Shown here: positions 34,159 through 41,950 of the stretch, piece by piece | Layout: every line of letters begins with the position of its first letter | How positions within the stretch are numbered: the stretch's first letter is position 1 | Assembly (NCBI GenBank): GCA_937120475.1 | Contig: CAKZJV010000009.1 | Span: 186,001-250,000, forward strand | Reading direction: 5' to 3' | DNA length: 64,000 bases | Source: an uncultured Cryomorphaceae bacterium | Lineage (GTDB): Bacteria; Bacteroidota; Bacteroidia; Flavobacteriales; Schleiferiaceae | Made by a program: the position numbers and the translations under genes | Notes under the pieces: generated by a model | The model's database searches: none | What the model was told of the DNA's origin: nothing | The model's input: the letters and a program-made list of their open reading frames with translations, nothing else

Positions 34159-35544
34159 TTGCATAAATTTCTTTACATAATTATTCTCGGCCTCCTTTGG
34201 GGCCAGGGTACCGCTCAGGCGCAGGGTGATGCTGATGAAGAAACCATTACCCGTATCCTCTTTGTTTTTGACGGATCTCAAAGTATGCACGCCCGTTGGC
34301 AAAGTGGTCAAAAGATCGACATTGCTCAACGCCTGATGATTAAAATGCTGGATAGTCTGGAGCGGTTGGATTCCAAAAGCTTTCAATTAGCACTAAGGGT
34401 ATATGGCCATCAAAAACCGGTGCCCCCGCAGGACTGTAATGATACGCGGCTGGAAGTTCCTTTCGGCAGTAAGAATATTGGAAAGATCAAGCGGGTGATT
34501 CGCAGTATTTCGCCCAAGGGTACCACCCCTATTGCCCGTTCTTTGCAACGTTCAGCTTTCGATTTTACGGAATGTGAAAACTGCCGCAATATTATTATCC
34601 TGATTACCGATGGGGTAGAATCCTGTGATGAAGACCCCTGTGCCGCTTCCCGGTTGTTGCAGAAAAAGGGAATTGCCTTGAAACCCTTTGTTATTGGTAT
34701 TGGTTTGGATAAGGAGTTTCGCGAAACCTTTGATTGCGTGGGCACCTTTTATGACGCTGCGGACGAAGAAACCTTTGAGAATGTTTTGGGTGTGGTTATT
34801 TCACAGGCTCTTGACAATACCTCCGCACAAATTAATCTTTTGGACCATAATAATTTTCCCTCTGAAACGGACGTGGCCATTACCTTTTATAACCGGACCA
34901 GCGGTATGGTAGCCAAACAAATCGTGCATACCATTAACAACCTCGGAAACCCCGATACCATTCACCTGGACCCATTGGTGGTGTATGACATGACGGTTCA
35001 CGCCATTCCCGAAGTTCATAAAGACAGCATACGCATTGCGCCCGGAACCCATAATATTATAGGCCTGAAAATGCCCCGTGGCAGCCTGGAATTAAAAATG
35101 CCGAATACCCGAACCGGGTATAACAACCTGCGCTGTATTGTACGCGAAAGCGGGGAAAATACCATCTTGCACATCCAGGATTTCAATAGTTCACAAAAAT
35201 ACCTTGAAGGTAAATACGACCTTGAAATACTAACCTTACCGCGTTACGTACAAAAGCAAGTAGCCATTGATGCAGGCCGAACAACTACCATTTCCATACC
35301 CCCTCCCGGAGTGGTCAACTTTACCAGTACGGCACCGGGCTACGGTAGTATTTTGGTAGAAAGGAATAATAAATGGCAATGGGTTATCGACCTTAACCCC
35401 AACAACAGCCGGCAGTCTTGGACCTTACAACCCGGTAATTACAAAGTTATTTTCCGAAACAAAACTTCACGCAAAAGTGAGTATTCCGTGAGCCGTACTT
35501 TTACCGTAAGTTCAGGGAGTTCATCCGTAGTAAAACTCAATTAA
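34159..35544 (+). CDS. Exported VWA-domain protein inserted between the transketolase subunits
   Basis: A 461-residue exported protein. The TTG start at 34159 gives a clean signal peptide (1-22, ending GTAQAQ). A von Willebrand factor A domain spans about 30-225 with an intact MIDAS metal site: D38/S40/S42 in FDGSQSM, threonine of GTTPIA near 122 and aspartate of LITDGVES near 151. The domain holds four or more cysteines (CENC, CDEDPC). The C-terminal 230 residues are beta-rich, with carboxypeptidase-regulatory-like or PEGA-like segments (GTHNIIGLKMPRGSLELK, GSILVERNNKWQWVI). No membrane anchor or sorting domain is seen. It is cotranscribed with metabolic genes for no obvious reason. Confidence 0.85.
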   Translation: MHKFLYIIILGLLWGQGTAQAQGDADEETITRILFVFDGSQSMHARWQSGQKIDIAQRLMIKMLDSLERLDSKSFQLALRVYGHQKPVPPQDCNDTRLEVPFGSKNIGKIKRVIRSISPKGTTPIARSLQRSAFDFTECENCRNIIILITDGVESCDEDPCAASRLLQKKGIALKPFVIGIGLDKEFRETFDCVGTFYDAADEETFENVLGVVISQALDNTSAQINLLDHNNFPSETDVAITFYNRTSGMVAKQIVHTINNLGNPDTIHLDPLVVYDMTVHAIPEVHKDSIRIAPGTHNIIGLKMPRGSLELKMPNTRTGYNNLRCIVRESGENTILHIQDFNSSQKYLEGKYDLEILTLPRYVQKQVAIDAGRTTTISIPPPGVVNFTSTAPGYGSILVERNNKWQWVIDLNPNNSRQSWTLQPGNYKVIFRNKTSRKSEYSVSRTFTVSSGSSSVVKLN

Positions 35545-35554
35545 ACTTCATACA

Positions 35555-36514
35555 ATGACCGAGTATATCAACCAGGGATCAAAAGATACGCGCTCCGGCT
35601 TTGGTGCCGGACTATTGGAATTAGGCCAAAATAATCCGAATGTAGTGGCCTTATGTGCCGATCTTACCGGGTCGCTTAAAATGAACGACTTTAAAGATGC
35701 GTTTCCCGACCGCTTTTTTCAGGTAGGTATTGCCGAAGCTAATATGATGGGTTTGGCAGCCGGGTTGACCATAGGTGGTAAAATACCGTACACCGGTACT
35801 TTCGCCAACTTCTCCACCGGTCGTGTTTATGATCAAATCCGCCAGTCCATAGCCTATTCCGGTAAAAATGTAAAAATCTGCGCCTCGCACTCCGGCCTTA
35901 CCCTGGGTGAAGACGGAGCTACGCACCAGATACTGGAAGATATCGGCCTGATGAAAATGTTACCGGGAATGACGGTGATCAACACCTGTGATTACAATCA
36001 AACAAAAGCCGCCACCATAGCCATTGCTGAACATGACGGACCGGTTTATCTGCGCTTTGGCCGCCCTAAAGTGCCCAATTTCACTCCGGCCGATCAGAAT
36101 TTCCAGATTGGAAAAGCGGTAATACTAAATGAAGGAACCGATGTAACCATCATCGCCACCGGTCATTTGGTATGGAAAGCCCTGGAAGCCTGCCAGGAAC
36201 TGGAAAACCAGGGGATTAGTGCCGAGGTAATTAACATTCACACCATAAAGCCCTTAGATGAGGAAACCATCTTAGCATCAGTGGCCAAAACCGGCTGTGT
36301 GGTTACTGCCGAGGAACACCAGCAAAACGGTGGGTTGGGTGAATCCGTAGGTGGATTATTGGTACGTAAAAAGCCCGCGCCCCAACAATTTGTGGCGGTA
36401 AACGATTCCTTTGGTGAAAGCGGCACTCCTGATCAGCTTATGGAGAAGTATGGCCTTAGTTCTGCTAATATTGTAGAGGCAGCCAATCAGGCTATTTCCC
36501 GTAAAAATTCATAA
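35555..36514 (+). CDS. Transketolase, C-terminal (pyrimidine-binding) subunit
   Basis: The second half of transketolase (319 aa), with the pyrimidine-binding domain (GIAEANMMGLAAGLT near 60-74, containing the catalytic glutamate) and the C-terminal transketolase domain (VTIIATGHLVWKALEA, then EEHQQNGGLGESVGG). It should pair with the subunit at 33301 to form the active enzyme. It starts 10 bp after the VWA gene and is probably on the same transcript. Length normal for the split form. Confidence 0.95.
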   Translation: MTEYINQGSKDTRSGFGAGLLELGQNNPNVVALCADLTGSLKMNDFKDAFPDRFFQVGIAEANMMGLAAGLTIGGKIPYTGTFANFSTGRVYDQIRQSIAYSGKNVKICASHSGLTLGEDGATHQILEDIGLMKMLPGMTVINTCDYNQTKAATIAIAEHDGPVYLRFGRPKVPNFTPADQNFQIGKAVILNEGTDVTIIATGHLVWKALEACQELENQGISAEVINIHTIKPLDEETILASVAKTGCVVTAEEHQQNGGLGESVGGLLVRKKPAPQQFVAVNDSFGESGTPDQLMEKYGLSSANIVEAANQAISRKNS

Positions 36515-36566
36515 GGTCTTAAACCTTCTTTTGAGGCGGAGGTCTTATAACCAATACCGCTAATTT

Positions 36567-37100
36567 TTGGAGGAGGATCAAATTATTACACTCATTCGTT
36601 CGGACCGTACGCGTTTGCGTGGGTACGAGCTATTGGTGGATACCTACCAGGAACGGCTATATTGGCATATACGGGGGATATTAGGTAATCATGATGATAC
36701 CAACGATGTACTTCAAAACACACTGATCAAAGTTTGGAAGGGCCTTACAAGCTTCCGCGGAGAATCAAGGTTATACACCTGGCTCTATCGAATTGCATCG
36801 AACGAAGCCTTTACGTTTTTACAAAGGGAAAAACGAAAACCGGGCACGGTCACCGAAGAAAAACTGATTTACCAAAAACTGGATAGCGACCCTTACTTTG
36901 ACGGCAATGAAGCCATGATCAGGTTATGGCAGGCCATTGACAAGCTCCCCGAAAAACAAAAGGAAGTATTCCGGCTTAAATATTTTGAGGAAATGAAATA
37001 CCAGGATATGTCGGAGCTATTAAGTACATCAGTAGGCGCTTTAAAGGCTTCTTATCATCATGCGGTGCAAAAAATAAAGGAGTTTCTGCAAGAAGATTAA
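36567..37100 (+). CDS. ECF-type RNA polymerase sigma factor
   Basis: A 177-residue sigma-70-family factor with region 2 (DDTNDVLQNTLIKVWKGL near 45-62, then SRLYTWLYRIASNEAF) and region 4 (KLPEKQKEVFRLKYFEEMKYQDMS, with the helix-turn-helix ending in SVGALKASYHHAVQKIKEFL). The only sensible start is TTG at 36567; no earlier in-frame start exists. Two exported or anchored proteins follow at 6 bp and with an 11-bp overlap, a typical sigma/anti-sigma arrangement. Probably controls an envelope-stress set, which is inference. Confidence 0.93.
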   Translation: MEEDQIITLIRSDRTRLRGYELLVDTYQERLYWHIRGILGNHDDTNDVLQNTLIKVWKGLTSFRGESRLYTWLYRIASNEAFTFLQREKRKPGTVTEEKLIYQKLDSDPYFDGNEAMIRLWQAIDKLPEKQKEVFRLKYFEEMKYQDMSELLSTSVGALKASYHHAVQKIKEFLQED

Positions 37101-37106
37101 ACCTTA

Positions 37107-37571
37107 ATGAACGAAAAGTATCCAAAGAATACCATGAATAAACAGGACGATTTGCAGGAAAACATACGGGAGCGCATGAAAGTGCCCGAAGGTTACTTTG
37201 AGGCCAATAAGGTCCGTATTATGCAAATGGCCGCCCAAAGTGAAAAGTCCCCGCTGCGATTGGCATGGCGGCAACCGTTGATATGGCTAAGCGCAGCAGC
37301 CGTACTGGCATTGGGGCTGTTTATTCTGCCCAAACAGTTCCTTGACACCAAAGAACCGGTAAACCTGGAGGCCCTACCTACCGCAGCTATTGTAAACTAT
37401 ATCGATAAGGAGTACGCGTATAGCCTCGAAGAAAATCTTTTGGCTGATGCCATGGGAACCCTACCCGGTGAGGAAGTTTTATGGGAAGGTTTGTCCGAGG
37501 ATGAGATTATTGATTTTTTAACGGATTCTCCGGTAGAAGAATCCATTTTATACGAGGAATATGAAAACTAG
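37107..37571 (+). CDS. Membrane-anchored anti-sigma-like protein
   Basis: A 154-residue protein with a soluble N-terminal region containing KVPEGYFE, a motif I associate with small anti-sigma-like proteins encoded after ECF sigma genes in Bacteroidota, one transmembrane helix near 62-80 (LIWLSAAAVLALGLFIL) and an acidic C-terminal tail expected outside. It lies 6 bp after the sigma gene and overlaps the next gene by 11 bp. The layout fits an anti-sigma factor holding the sigma at the membrane, though no canonical anti-sigma domain can be proven by eye. An in-frame ATG at 37134 is an alternative start. Confidence 0.7.
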   Translation: MNEKYPKNTMNKQDDLQENIRERMKVPEGYFEANKVRIMQMAAQSEKSPLRLAWRQPLIWLSAAAVLALGLFILPKQFLDTKEPVNLEALPTAAIVNYIDKEYAYSLEENLLADAMGTLPGEEVLWEGLSEDEIIDFLTDSPVEESILYEEYEN

Positions 37572-38016
37572 CTGGATTTTGTTTTTGAGCCTGTTACTAA
37601 GTGGTTTTACCGCATGGTCGCAGGACGGTACGGATAAAGACAATAGCCGAATAGAAGCATTAAGAGCACAGTTTCTTACCCAGGAGCTGGACCTCAGCCC
37701 GGGGGAAGCCCAAAAATTCTGGCCGTTGTACAATCAATACCGCGAGGAACTGAGTAAAATACAAAACGACCGTATTGATGATTTAGGGCCATCACGCCAC
37801 CGGGGGAAACGGGTATCCGACCTTTCTGAAAAAGAAGCGGACCGCCTCATAAAAGCTGAAATGCAACGCCAGCGAAGCTTACTGGAGTTGCGTGAAAAAT
37901 ATTATGAACTGTTTAAAACGGCTTTACCGATAACCAAAATTGCACTTTTGTACCAGGCTGAAATGGAATTTAAAAAACGGTTGATCCACCGCCTTTCGGA
38001 GAGACGAAAAAATTAA
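37561..38016 (+). CDS. Exported Spy/LTXXQ-like helical protein
   Basis: A 151-residue exported protein. The signal peptide is 1-20 (ending TAWSQ). The mature part is almost entirely helical and charged, with LDLSPGEAQKFWPLYNQYREEL near 45-66 and a basic C-terminus. This pattern resembles the LTXXQ/Spy-CpxP group of periplasmic chaperone or stress sensor proteins. It overlaps the anti-sigma-like gene by 11 bp, so the three genes look like one regulatory unit. Direct contact with the anti-sigma factor is speculation. Confidence 0.75.
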   Translation: MKTSWILFLSLLLSGFTAWSQDGTDKDNSRIEALRAQFLTQELDLSPGEAQKFWPLYNQYREELSKIQNDRIDDLGPSRHRGKRVSDLSEKEADRLIKAEMQRQRSLLELREKYYELFKTALPITKIALLYQAEMEFKKRLIHRLSERRKN

Positions 38017-38058
38017 TCCACCATCCTTTATTTTCATATCACAGGTTTACATTTTTAT

Positions 38059-38066
38059 TATATTTG
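38059..38066 (+). promoter_or_regulatory. -7 promoter element of tRNA-His
   Basis: TATATTTG matches TAnnTTTG and lies 38 nt before the mature tRNA 5' end. Confidence 0.6.
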
Positions 38067-38104
38067 CACCCCTGTTTTGGATCGCTTACGCGATTTGTTT
38101 ACAT

Positions 38105-38179
38105 GGTGGTTGTAGCTCAGTTGGTTAGAGCGCCTGATTGTGGTTCAGGAGGTCGTGGGTTCGAGACCCATCTTCCACC
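38105..38179 (+). tRNA. tRNA-His (anticodon GTG)
   Basis: A complete cloverleaf: D-stem GCTC/GAGC, anticodon stem CCTGA/TCAGG with loop TTGTGGT giving anticodon GTG, and T-stem GTGGG/CCCAT with loop TTCGAGA. The extra 5' G (38105) opposite C73 (38179) is the histidine-specific G-1:C73 pair. The acceptor stem GTGGTTG/CTTCCAC has two adjacent T-T mismatches (positions 5-68 and 6-67). No CCA is encoded. A promoter precedes it and a terminator follows. Confidence 0.95.
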
Positions 38180-38187
38180 CTTGATTG

Positions 38188-38223
38188 AGGCCTTTGCTTT
38201 TCAGCAAAGGCCTTTCTTTTTTG
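38188..38223 (+). terminator. Intrinsic terminator downstream of tRNA-His
   Basis: AGGCCTTTGC pairs with GCAAAGGCCT over a 6-nt loop, followed by TTCTTTTTTG. It starts 9 nt after the tRNA. Confidence 0.88.
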
Positions 38224-38236
38224 CCTCCCCATCCAC

Positions 38237-38244
38237 TACTTTTG
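38237..38244 (+). promoter_or_regulatory. -7 promoter element of the glycosyltransferase gene
   Basis: TACTTTTG matches TAnnTTTG and ends 5 nt before the ATG at 38250, implying a leaderless mRNA. Confidence 0.6.
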
Positions 38245-38249
38245 TTGCT

Positions 38250-39380
38250 ATGGCAAATCGCAGGCTCCGAATCTTATTTGTATGCAGTTGGTACCCTTCA
38301 ACCGAAAATCCGTATTTGGGCAATTTCATACAACGACATGCGGTAGCCGTATCTCAATACGCGGAGGTAACCGTAATTGCAGCCGTTGAATCACAACGGG
38401 CAGAGTTGGTACAAAAAGGAGCGGCTCCCTTAAAAGAACACCTCGCTTATTACGTGAAAAAATTACCCTTTTGGAGTTATTATGCAGCTCTTAAAAAAGC
38501 TTACCGCCAGGCCAAAGCTGAGCAGGGAGATTTTGATCTTGTACATGTACATGTAACTTATCCAGCGGGCTTCCTGGCTCTCCGCTTTAAAAGACCCTAT
38601 GTTTTAACCGAGCACTTTACCGGCTTTTTGCACAGCTCAGACTTTAGATGGAATCCCTGGCAGAAGAGGATTGCTTTGGCCGTTTTACGGAATACCTCCC
38701 TGGCTCTGCCCGTTTCTGAAAACCTGGGTCATGGACTACAATCTTTTGCCGGCAAGGTAAAATGGACCAAAGTTTCCAATGTGGTGGATGCACAAAATTT
38801 TTACCCGGCCGAAAGTTTACCGGCTACTTTCACCTTTTTGCACATTTCTACCCTGAACGAGGAAACCAAAAACATCAGTGGACTTTTACGAGCCTTCAAG
38901 AAACTAAATGAAAAGGGGTTGGATTTTGAATTGCACATTGGTGGTGACGGTGACCTGGAGCAATTGCACAACCGGTTAAAGAATAGCGGCATAGACCGGC
39001 AAAAAGTAAAAACCTTCGGTGCCCAACCTTCTGCTAAAATTGCCGAACGGATGCGCAAAGCACACGTTTTTGTTTTGGCCAGCCACATCGAAAACCAACC
39101 CTGTGTAATACTGGAGGCTCTCTGTTGTGGACTACCCATAGTGAGCACTAGGGTAGGCGGTATCCATGAAGAAATAAACCCGGAAAACGGGATTTTGGTG
39201 GAACCTGGAAAAACCGATGCTTTGGCAGAAGCCCTGGAGAAGATTATGCAAAACTATGGTCAATATCAAAAAGAGAGCATTGCTCAAAAAGCCAGGGCTA
39301 CCTACAGCTACGAGGCCGTAGGCGAAAAACTCAACGATATTTACCTCAGCGTACTGAATGAAGATGCATTAAATCGGTAA
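38250..39380 (+). CDS. GT4-family glycosyltransferase
   Basis: A 376-residue two-domain retaining glycosyltransferase (GT-B fold, family 4). The N-terminal domain opens with ILFVCSWYPSTENPYLGNF and includes HVHVTYPAG near 100. The C-terminal nucleotide-sugar site shows IGGDGDLEQL near 232 and the E-x7-E type signature HIENQPCVILEALCCGLPIV near 275-294. It transfers a sugar from a nucleotide donor, probably for surface polysaccharide; the acceptor is unknown. It does not resemble BshA despite the neighbouring bshB1. The ATG at 38250 is chosen because the upstream open frame runs back through tRNA-His. The 3' end overlaps the convergent bshB1 by 35 bp. Confidence 0.9.
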   Translation: MANRRLRILFVCSWYPSTENPYLGNFIQRHAVAVSQYAEVTVIAAVESQRAELVQKGAAPLKEHLAYYVKKLPFWSYYAALKKAYRQAKAEQGDFDLVHVHVTYPAGFLALRFKRPYVLTEHFTGFLHSSDFRWNPWQKRIALAVLRNTSLALPVSENLGHGLQSFAGKVKWTKVSNVVDAQNFYPAESLPATFTFLHISTLNEETKNISGLLRAFKKLNEKGLDFELHIGGDGDLEQLHNRLKNSGIDRQKVKTFGAQPSAKIAERMRKAHVFVLASHIENQPCVILEALCCGLPIVSTRVGGIHEEINPENGILVEPGKTDALAEALEKIMQNYGQYQKESIAQKARATYSYEAVGEKLNDIYLSVLNEDALNR

Positions 39381-40071
39381 CCCCGAGATCCTGCGCACTT
39401 ACAAAACCCTCACCGTATTTAGCCCCGATCAGGCGCCCCATGTCTTTAGACCGGTACTCAATACTTTCTAAAAAGCCTTTACTGCTGATGACGGTTTTAG
39501 GCTCGCTGGATTCAGGGTTGTAAAATTGAGATTTATAAGCTTTTATAGCTTCCATTTTAGCCTCAATATGTTCACCAATATCCACAATAACATCAGGCTT
39601 TAAATTTTGAAATTGTACGTAGTGCAAAACCAACCTCGGGCGATAAGCCTCCTGGGCTTTGCCTTCATGAGAAGTTTCGATTTTACGTAAACCGGCCAGG
39701 AAACAAGCCACCTTTACCAACTCTCCGCCTTTACCATGATCAGGGTGCCGGTCAACCGGGGCATTGGCCAAAACAATTTCAGGGCGGTATTTTCGTATTA
39801 CACGTATTATTTCCAACTGGTGTTCTTCATCATTCTTGAAGAAACCATCCCGGAAATTTAAATTCTCCCGAACCTTTACCTTCAAAATCTCACCGGCATC
39901 ACGTGCTTCTTTAACCCTTATTTCCGGTGTTCCCCGGGTACCCAGATCACCACGGGTCAAATCTACAATACCACAGGCGTAGCCCAGTTCTGCCTGGTGG
40001 GCCAATGTTCCCCCGGCACTGATCTCTACATCATCGGGATGAGCACCGAAGGCTAATATGTCCAATTTCAT
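39346..40071 (-). CDS. bshB1: Bacillithiol biosynthesis deacetylase BshB1
   Basis: A 241-residue zinc-dependent deacetylase of the LmbE/PIG-L family. It removes the acetyl group from GlcNAc-malate in bacillithiol synthesis. Visible features are the metal site AHPDDVE (12-18) and the second metal and catalytic segment PVDRHPDHGKGGELV near 107-121, plus GDLGTRGTPEIR near 41-52, which is characteristic of BshB1. The length is normal. The other bacillithiol genes (bshA, bshC) are not in this window. Its 3' end overlaps the convergent glycosyltransferase gene by 35 bp. Confidence 0.92.
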   Translation of the reverse strand: MKLDILAFGAHPDDVEISAGGTLAHQAELGYACGIVDLTRGDLGTRGTPEIRVKEARDAGEILKVKVRENLNFRDGFFKNDEEHQLEIIRVIRKYRPEIVLANAPVDRHPDHGKGGELVKVACFLAGLRKIETSHEGKAQEAYRPRLVLHYVQFQNLKPDVIVDIGEHIEAKMEAIKAYKSQFYNPESSEPKTVISSKGFLESIEYRSKDMGRLIGAKYGEGFVSAQDLGVTDLMHLHSVR

Positions 40072-40097
40072 TTTTTCCAGTTTGCTTGCAAAAGTCT

Positions 40098-40130
40098 TAA
40101 AAAAATAAGCCCCGCCTTGGGCGGGGCTTT
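40098..40130 (-). terminator. Intrinsic terminator after the lipoprotein gene at 40154
   Basis: On the minus strand AAGCCCCGCC pairs with GGCGGGGCTT over a 3-nt loop, followed by ATTTTTTT. It lies between the lipoprotein stop and bshB1. Confidence 0.88.
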
Positions 40131-40153
40131 AATATTACATTGAAGTAAGAAGC

Positions 40154-40978
40154 TTATTGTTCAGCTTTAAAATCACCGTTTACGGTAAAGGTGAAATTAG
40201 GAGAGCTTCCCGTTACAGTACTATTATTTATTCTAAGTATGTAAACCTTATCGTTAAAGCGAACTCCAAGATACTCATCGGTATAAGTGCGGTCGGAAAC
40301 CACAGAAATTCCCCTGTAGTCACCTATGTCCGTTTGAGCATCGATAGCGGCAGACAATTCGGCTACACCGCTTAAAGCCCAATCACTCGCGCTTAATTTC
40401 ACCAGGGTAACCGAACCATCCTTTTTAACAATGGCATTGGTGGCCGTATTATTTTCCCAGGCAAGACCAAACTGCGCCAAACCTGTACCATTATTACCAT
40501 TGGCACGAACCCACTGGAAAGATTGGGGACTAGACAGTTGCGCAGGACCCTGCAAAGTAATTGTGTAGGACTGGGAAGCGGTTAAACCATCTTCATCCAC
40601 CACTTCAAATTCAATTTCCTGAGATCCGGAACCGCTGAAAGTGATGGTAACACCATCCGTATAATTTTCATTATCACTGGCAGCAATATTCAGATAGGGC
40701 AGATCATTTCCTTCATTTGTAATCTCCTGGCCACTGATGGCATTGCCATTAATTTTGATAGTAAAGTCCTGAAGATCAGCATCTCCTCTACGGGCTACCC
40801 ACGTAAAGCTAACATTCTCTCCGGGTGCAATTACTACCTCACCATCGGTTACAGTAGCAGAGGTAACTTCTACCGTAAGGGCTGGTCCTAATGGAACATC
40901 GTCATCATCCTCCTGGCAAGAAGTTAATACCAAACTTGAGCTCAATAAACCCAAGGCAAATAATTTCAACTTTTTCAT
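40154..40978 (-). CDS. Surface lipoprotein with Ig-like domain, function unknown
   Basis: A 274-residue lipoprotein (LVLTSC lipobox, cysteine near 21, followed by QEDDDD, an acidic surface-export-type tail often seen on Bacteroidota outer-face lipoproteins). Residues about 33-145 look like an Ig-like or PKD-like beta domain (ISGQEITNEGNDLPYLNI, ITFSGSGSQEIEFEVVDEDG). The C-terminal half is another beta-rich region (SPQSFQWVRANGNNGTGLAQ) that I do not recognise. A terminator follows at 40098-40130. No clear TAnnTTTG precedes it. It stands alone between bshB1 and ndk. Confidence 0.75.
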   Translation of the reverse strand: MKKLKLFALGLLSSSLVLTSCQEDDDDVPLGPALTVEVTSATVTDGEVVIAPGENVSFTWVARRGDADLQDFTIKINGNAISGQEITNEGNDLPYLNIAASDNENYTDGVTITFSGSGSQEIEFEVVDEDGLTASQSYTITLQGPAQLSSPQSFQWVRANGNNGTGLAQFGLAWENNTATNAIVKKDGSVTLVKLSASDWALSGVAELSAAIDAQTDIGDYRGISVVSDRTYTDEYLGVRFNDKVYILRINNSTVTGSSPNFTFTVNGDFKAEQ

Positions 40979-41184
40979 GTTATTGGTTTTGTTTTTATGT
41001 TTATTAAGTAATGACGCAAATAAGGCATCAAACGTTGGCTATAACTTAAGTTTTTTCAAAAAAGTTCATCCTCTTCAAAATATTTTTTCCGATTCCGCTA
41101 AATTAACCTGCACTTCACCGGCCATTTTCTGAATATTAGTAATTTCGCGGCCTTGAAATATTAAGTTAACTGAGAACATAAGTA

Positions 41185-41604
41185 ATGGCAACGAACAAGA
41201 CCTTTACAATGATTAAGCCCGATGCTGTTGAAAACGGGCACATAGGTGCAATCCTTGAAAAAATAAATGCAGCAGGCTTTAAAATTAAGGCCATGGTGAT
41301 GACTCAACTCTCCCGTAATGATGCACAGGAGTTTTATGCGGTACACCGTGAAAGACCTTTTTTCGGGGAACTGGTGGACTATATGACCTCCGGTCCGATC
41401 GTTGCCGCTATACTGGAAAAGGATAATGCCGTTGAGGATTTCCGCAAACTGATCGGAGCCACTAACCCTGAAGAAGCAGCCGAAGGTACCATACGCAAAT
41501 TATACGCTCAGTCTATCGCAGCAAACGCCATACACGGCAGCGATTCTGACGATAATGCCCGCATAGAAGGAGATTTCTTCTTCAGCGGAAGAGCACGTTA
41601 CTAG
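41185..41604 (+). CDS. ndk: Nucleoside diphosphate kinase
   Basis: Nucleoside diphosphate kinase (139 aa) balances NTP pools by phosphohistidine transfer. Visible are [17 protein letters not shown] at 5-21, [14 protein letters not shown] near 51-64 with the active-site surroundings, [11 protein letters not shown], and [15 protein letters not shown] near 112-126 containing the catalytic histidine. A near-consensus TAATTTCG (41140-41147) lies upstream. The terminator at 41631-41661 follows. Confidence 0.96.
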   Translation: MATNKTFTMIKPDAVENGHIGAILEKINAAGFKIKAMVMTQLSRNDAQEFYAVHRERPFFGELVDYMTSGPIVAAILEKDNAVEDFRKLIGATNPEEAAEGTIRKLYAQSIAANAIHGSDSDDNARIEGDFFFSGRARY

Positions 41605-41630
41605 AGCTCTGTAAACAGAACAAAAGAATA

Positions 41631-41661
41631 AAGCCCCGTGCAATGCATGGGGCTTTTTTTT
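41631..41661 (+). terminator. Terminator after ndk, overlapping the DUF721 stop
   Basis: AAGCCCC and GGGGCTT form the outer stem around a GTGCA/TGCAT inner region, followed by about eight T. It separates ndk from the convergent DUF721 gene. Confidence 0.82.
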
Positions 41662-41950
41662 ATTTAAAACGAATTTCACGGATCGGTTGACCCTTTAACC
41701 GCAGGTTCAGCTTTTCCAGCATTTCGGCTTTTCGCATACTCAACTCCTGCCTTAAAGTGGAAGAGCTTAGGTGTACTACCAAAATCCCGTCTTTAAAAAC
41801 CAGTTTTTTGGTTTTCACATTAATCTGTCTTCCGGCCAATTCATCCCACCGGCTGAATAGCTCCTTCTCCAGGTATTTATCTTCCAGGTTATAGGCCGAT
41901 AAAAAGGATCGGATAGCTTCGCCTAAAGTCTGTTCATTATCCTTCTTCAT
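41660..41950 (-). CDS. DUF721-domain protein
   Basis: A 96-residue DUF721 protein (LFSRWDELAGRQINVKTKKL near 26-45, VHLSSSTLRQELSMRKAEML near 56-75). DUF721 proteins resemble DciA, a loader of the replicative helicase, and are often encoded next to recF or dnaN/dnaA. Here the gene follows recF with a 4-bp overlap (41947-41950). A role in replication is inference from the family and this location. Confidence 0.9.
   Translation of the reverse strand: MKKDNEQTLGEAIRSFLSAYNLEDKYLEKELFSRWDELAGRQINVKTKKLVFKDGILVVHLSSSTLRQELSMRKAEMLEKLNLRLKGQPIREIRFK

Noticed and set aside
33301-36514. A frameshifted or broken transketolase.
   Set aside because: Each half begins and ends at natural domain borders and both keep their catalytic motifs. 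This is the regular two-gene form with a gene between.
38064-38249. An in-frame upstream extension of the glycosyltransferase.
   Set aside because: It would read through tRNA-His and its terminator. The conserved N-terminus begins at 38250, right after a promoter element.
38250-39380. Glycosyltransferase as BshA of the bacillithiol pathway, given the neighbouring bshB1.
   Set aside because: The N-terminus lacks the BshA opening motif and the genes are convergent, so only a general GT4 assignment is supported.
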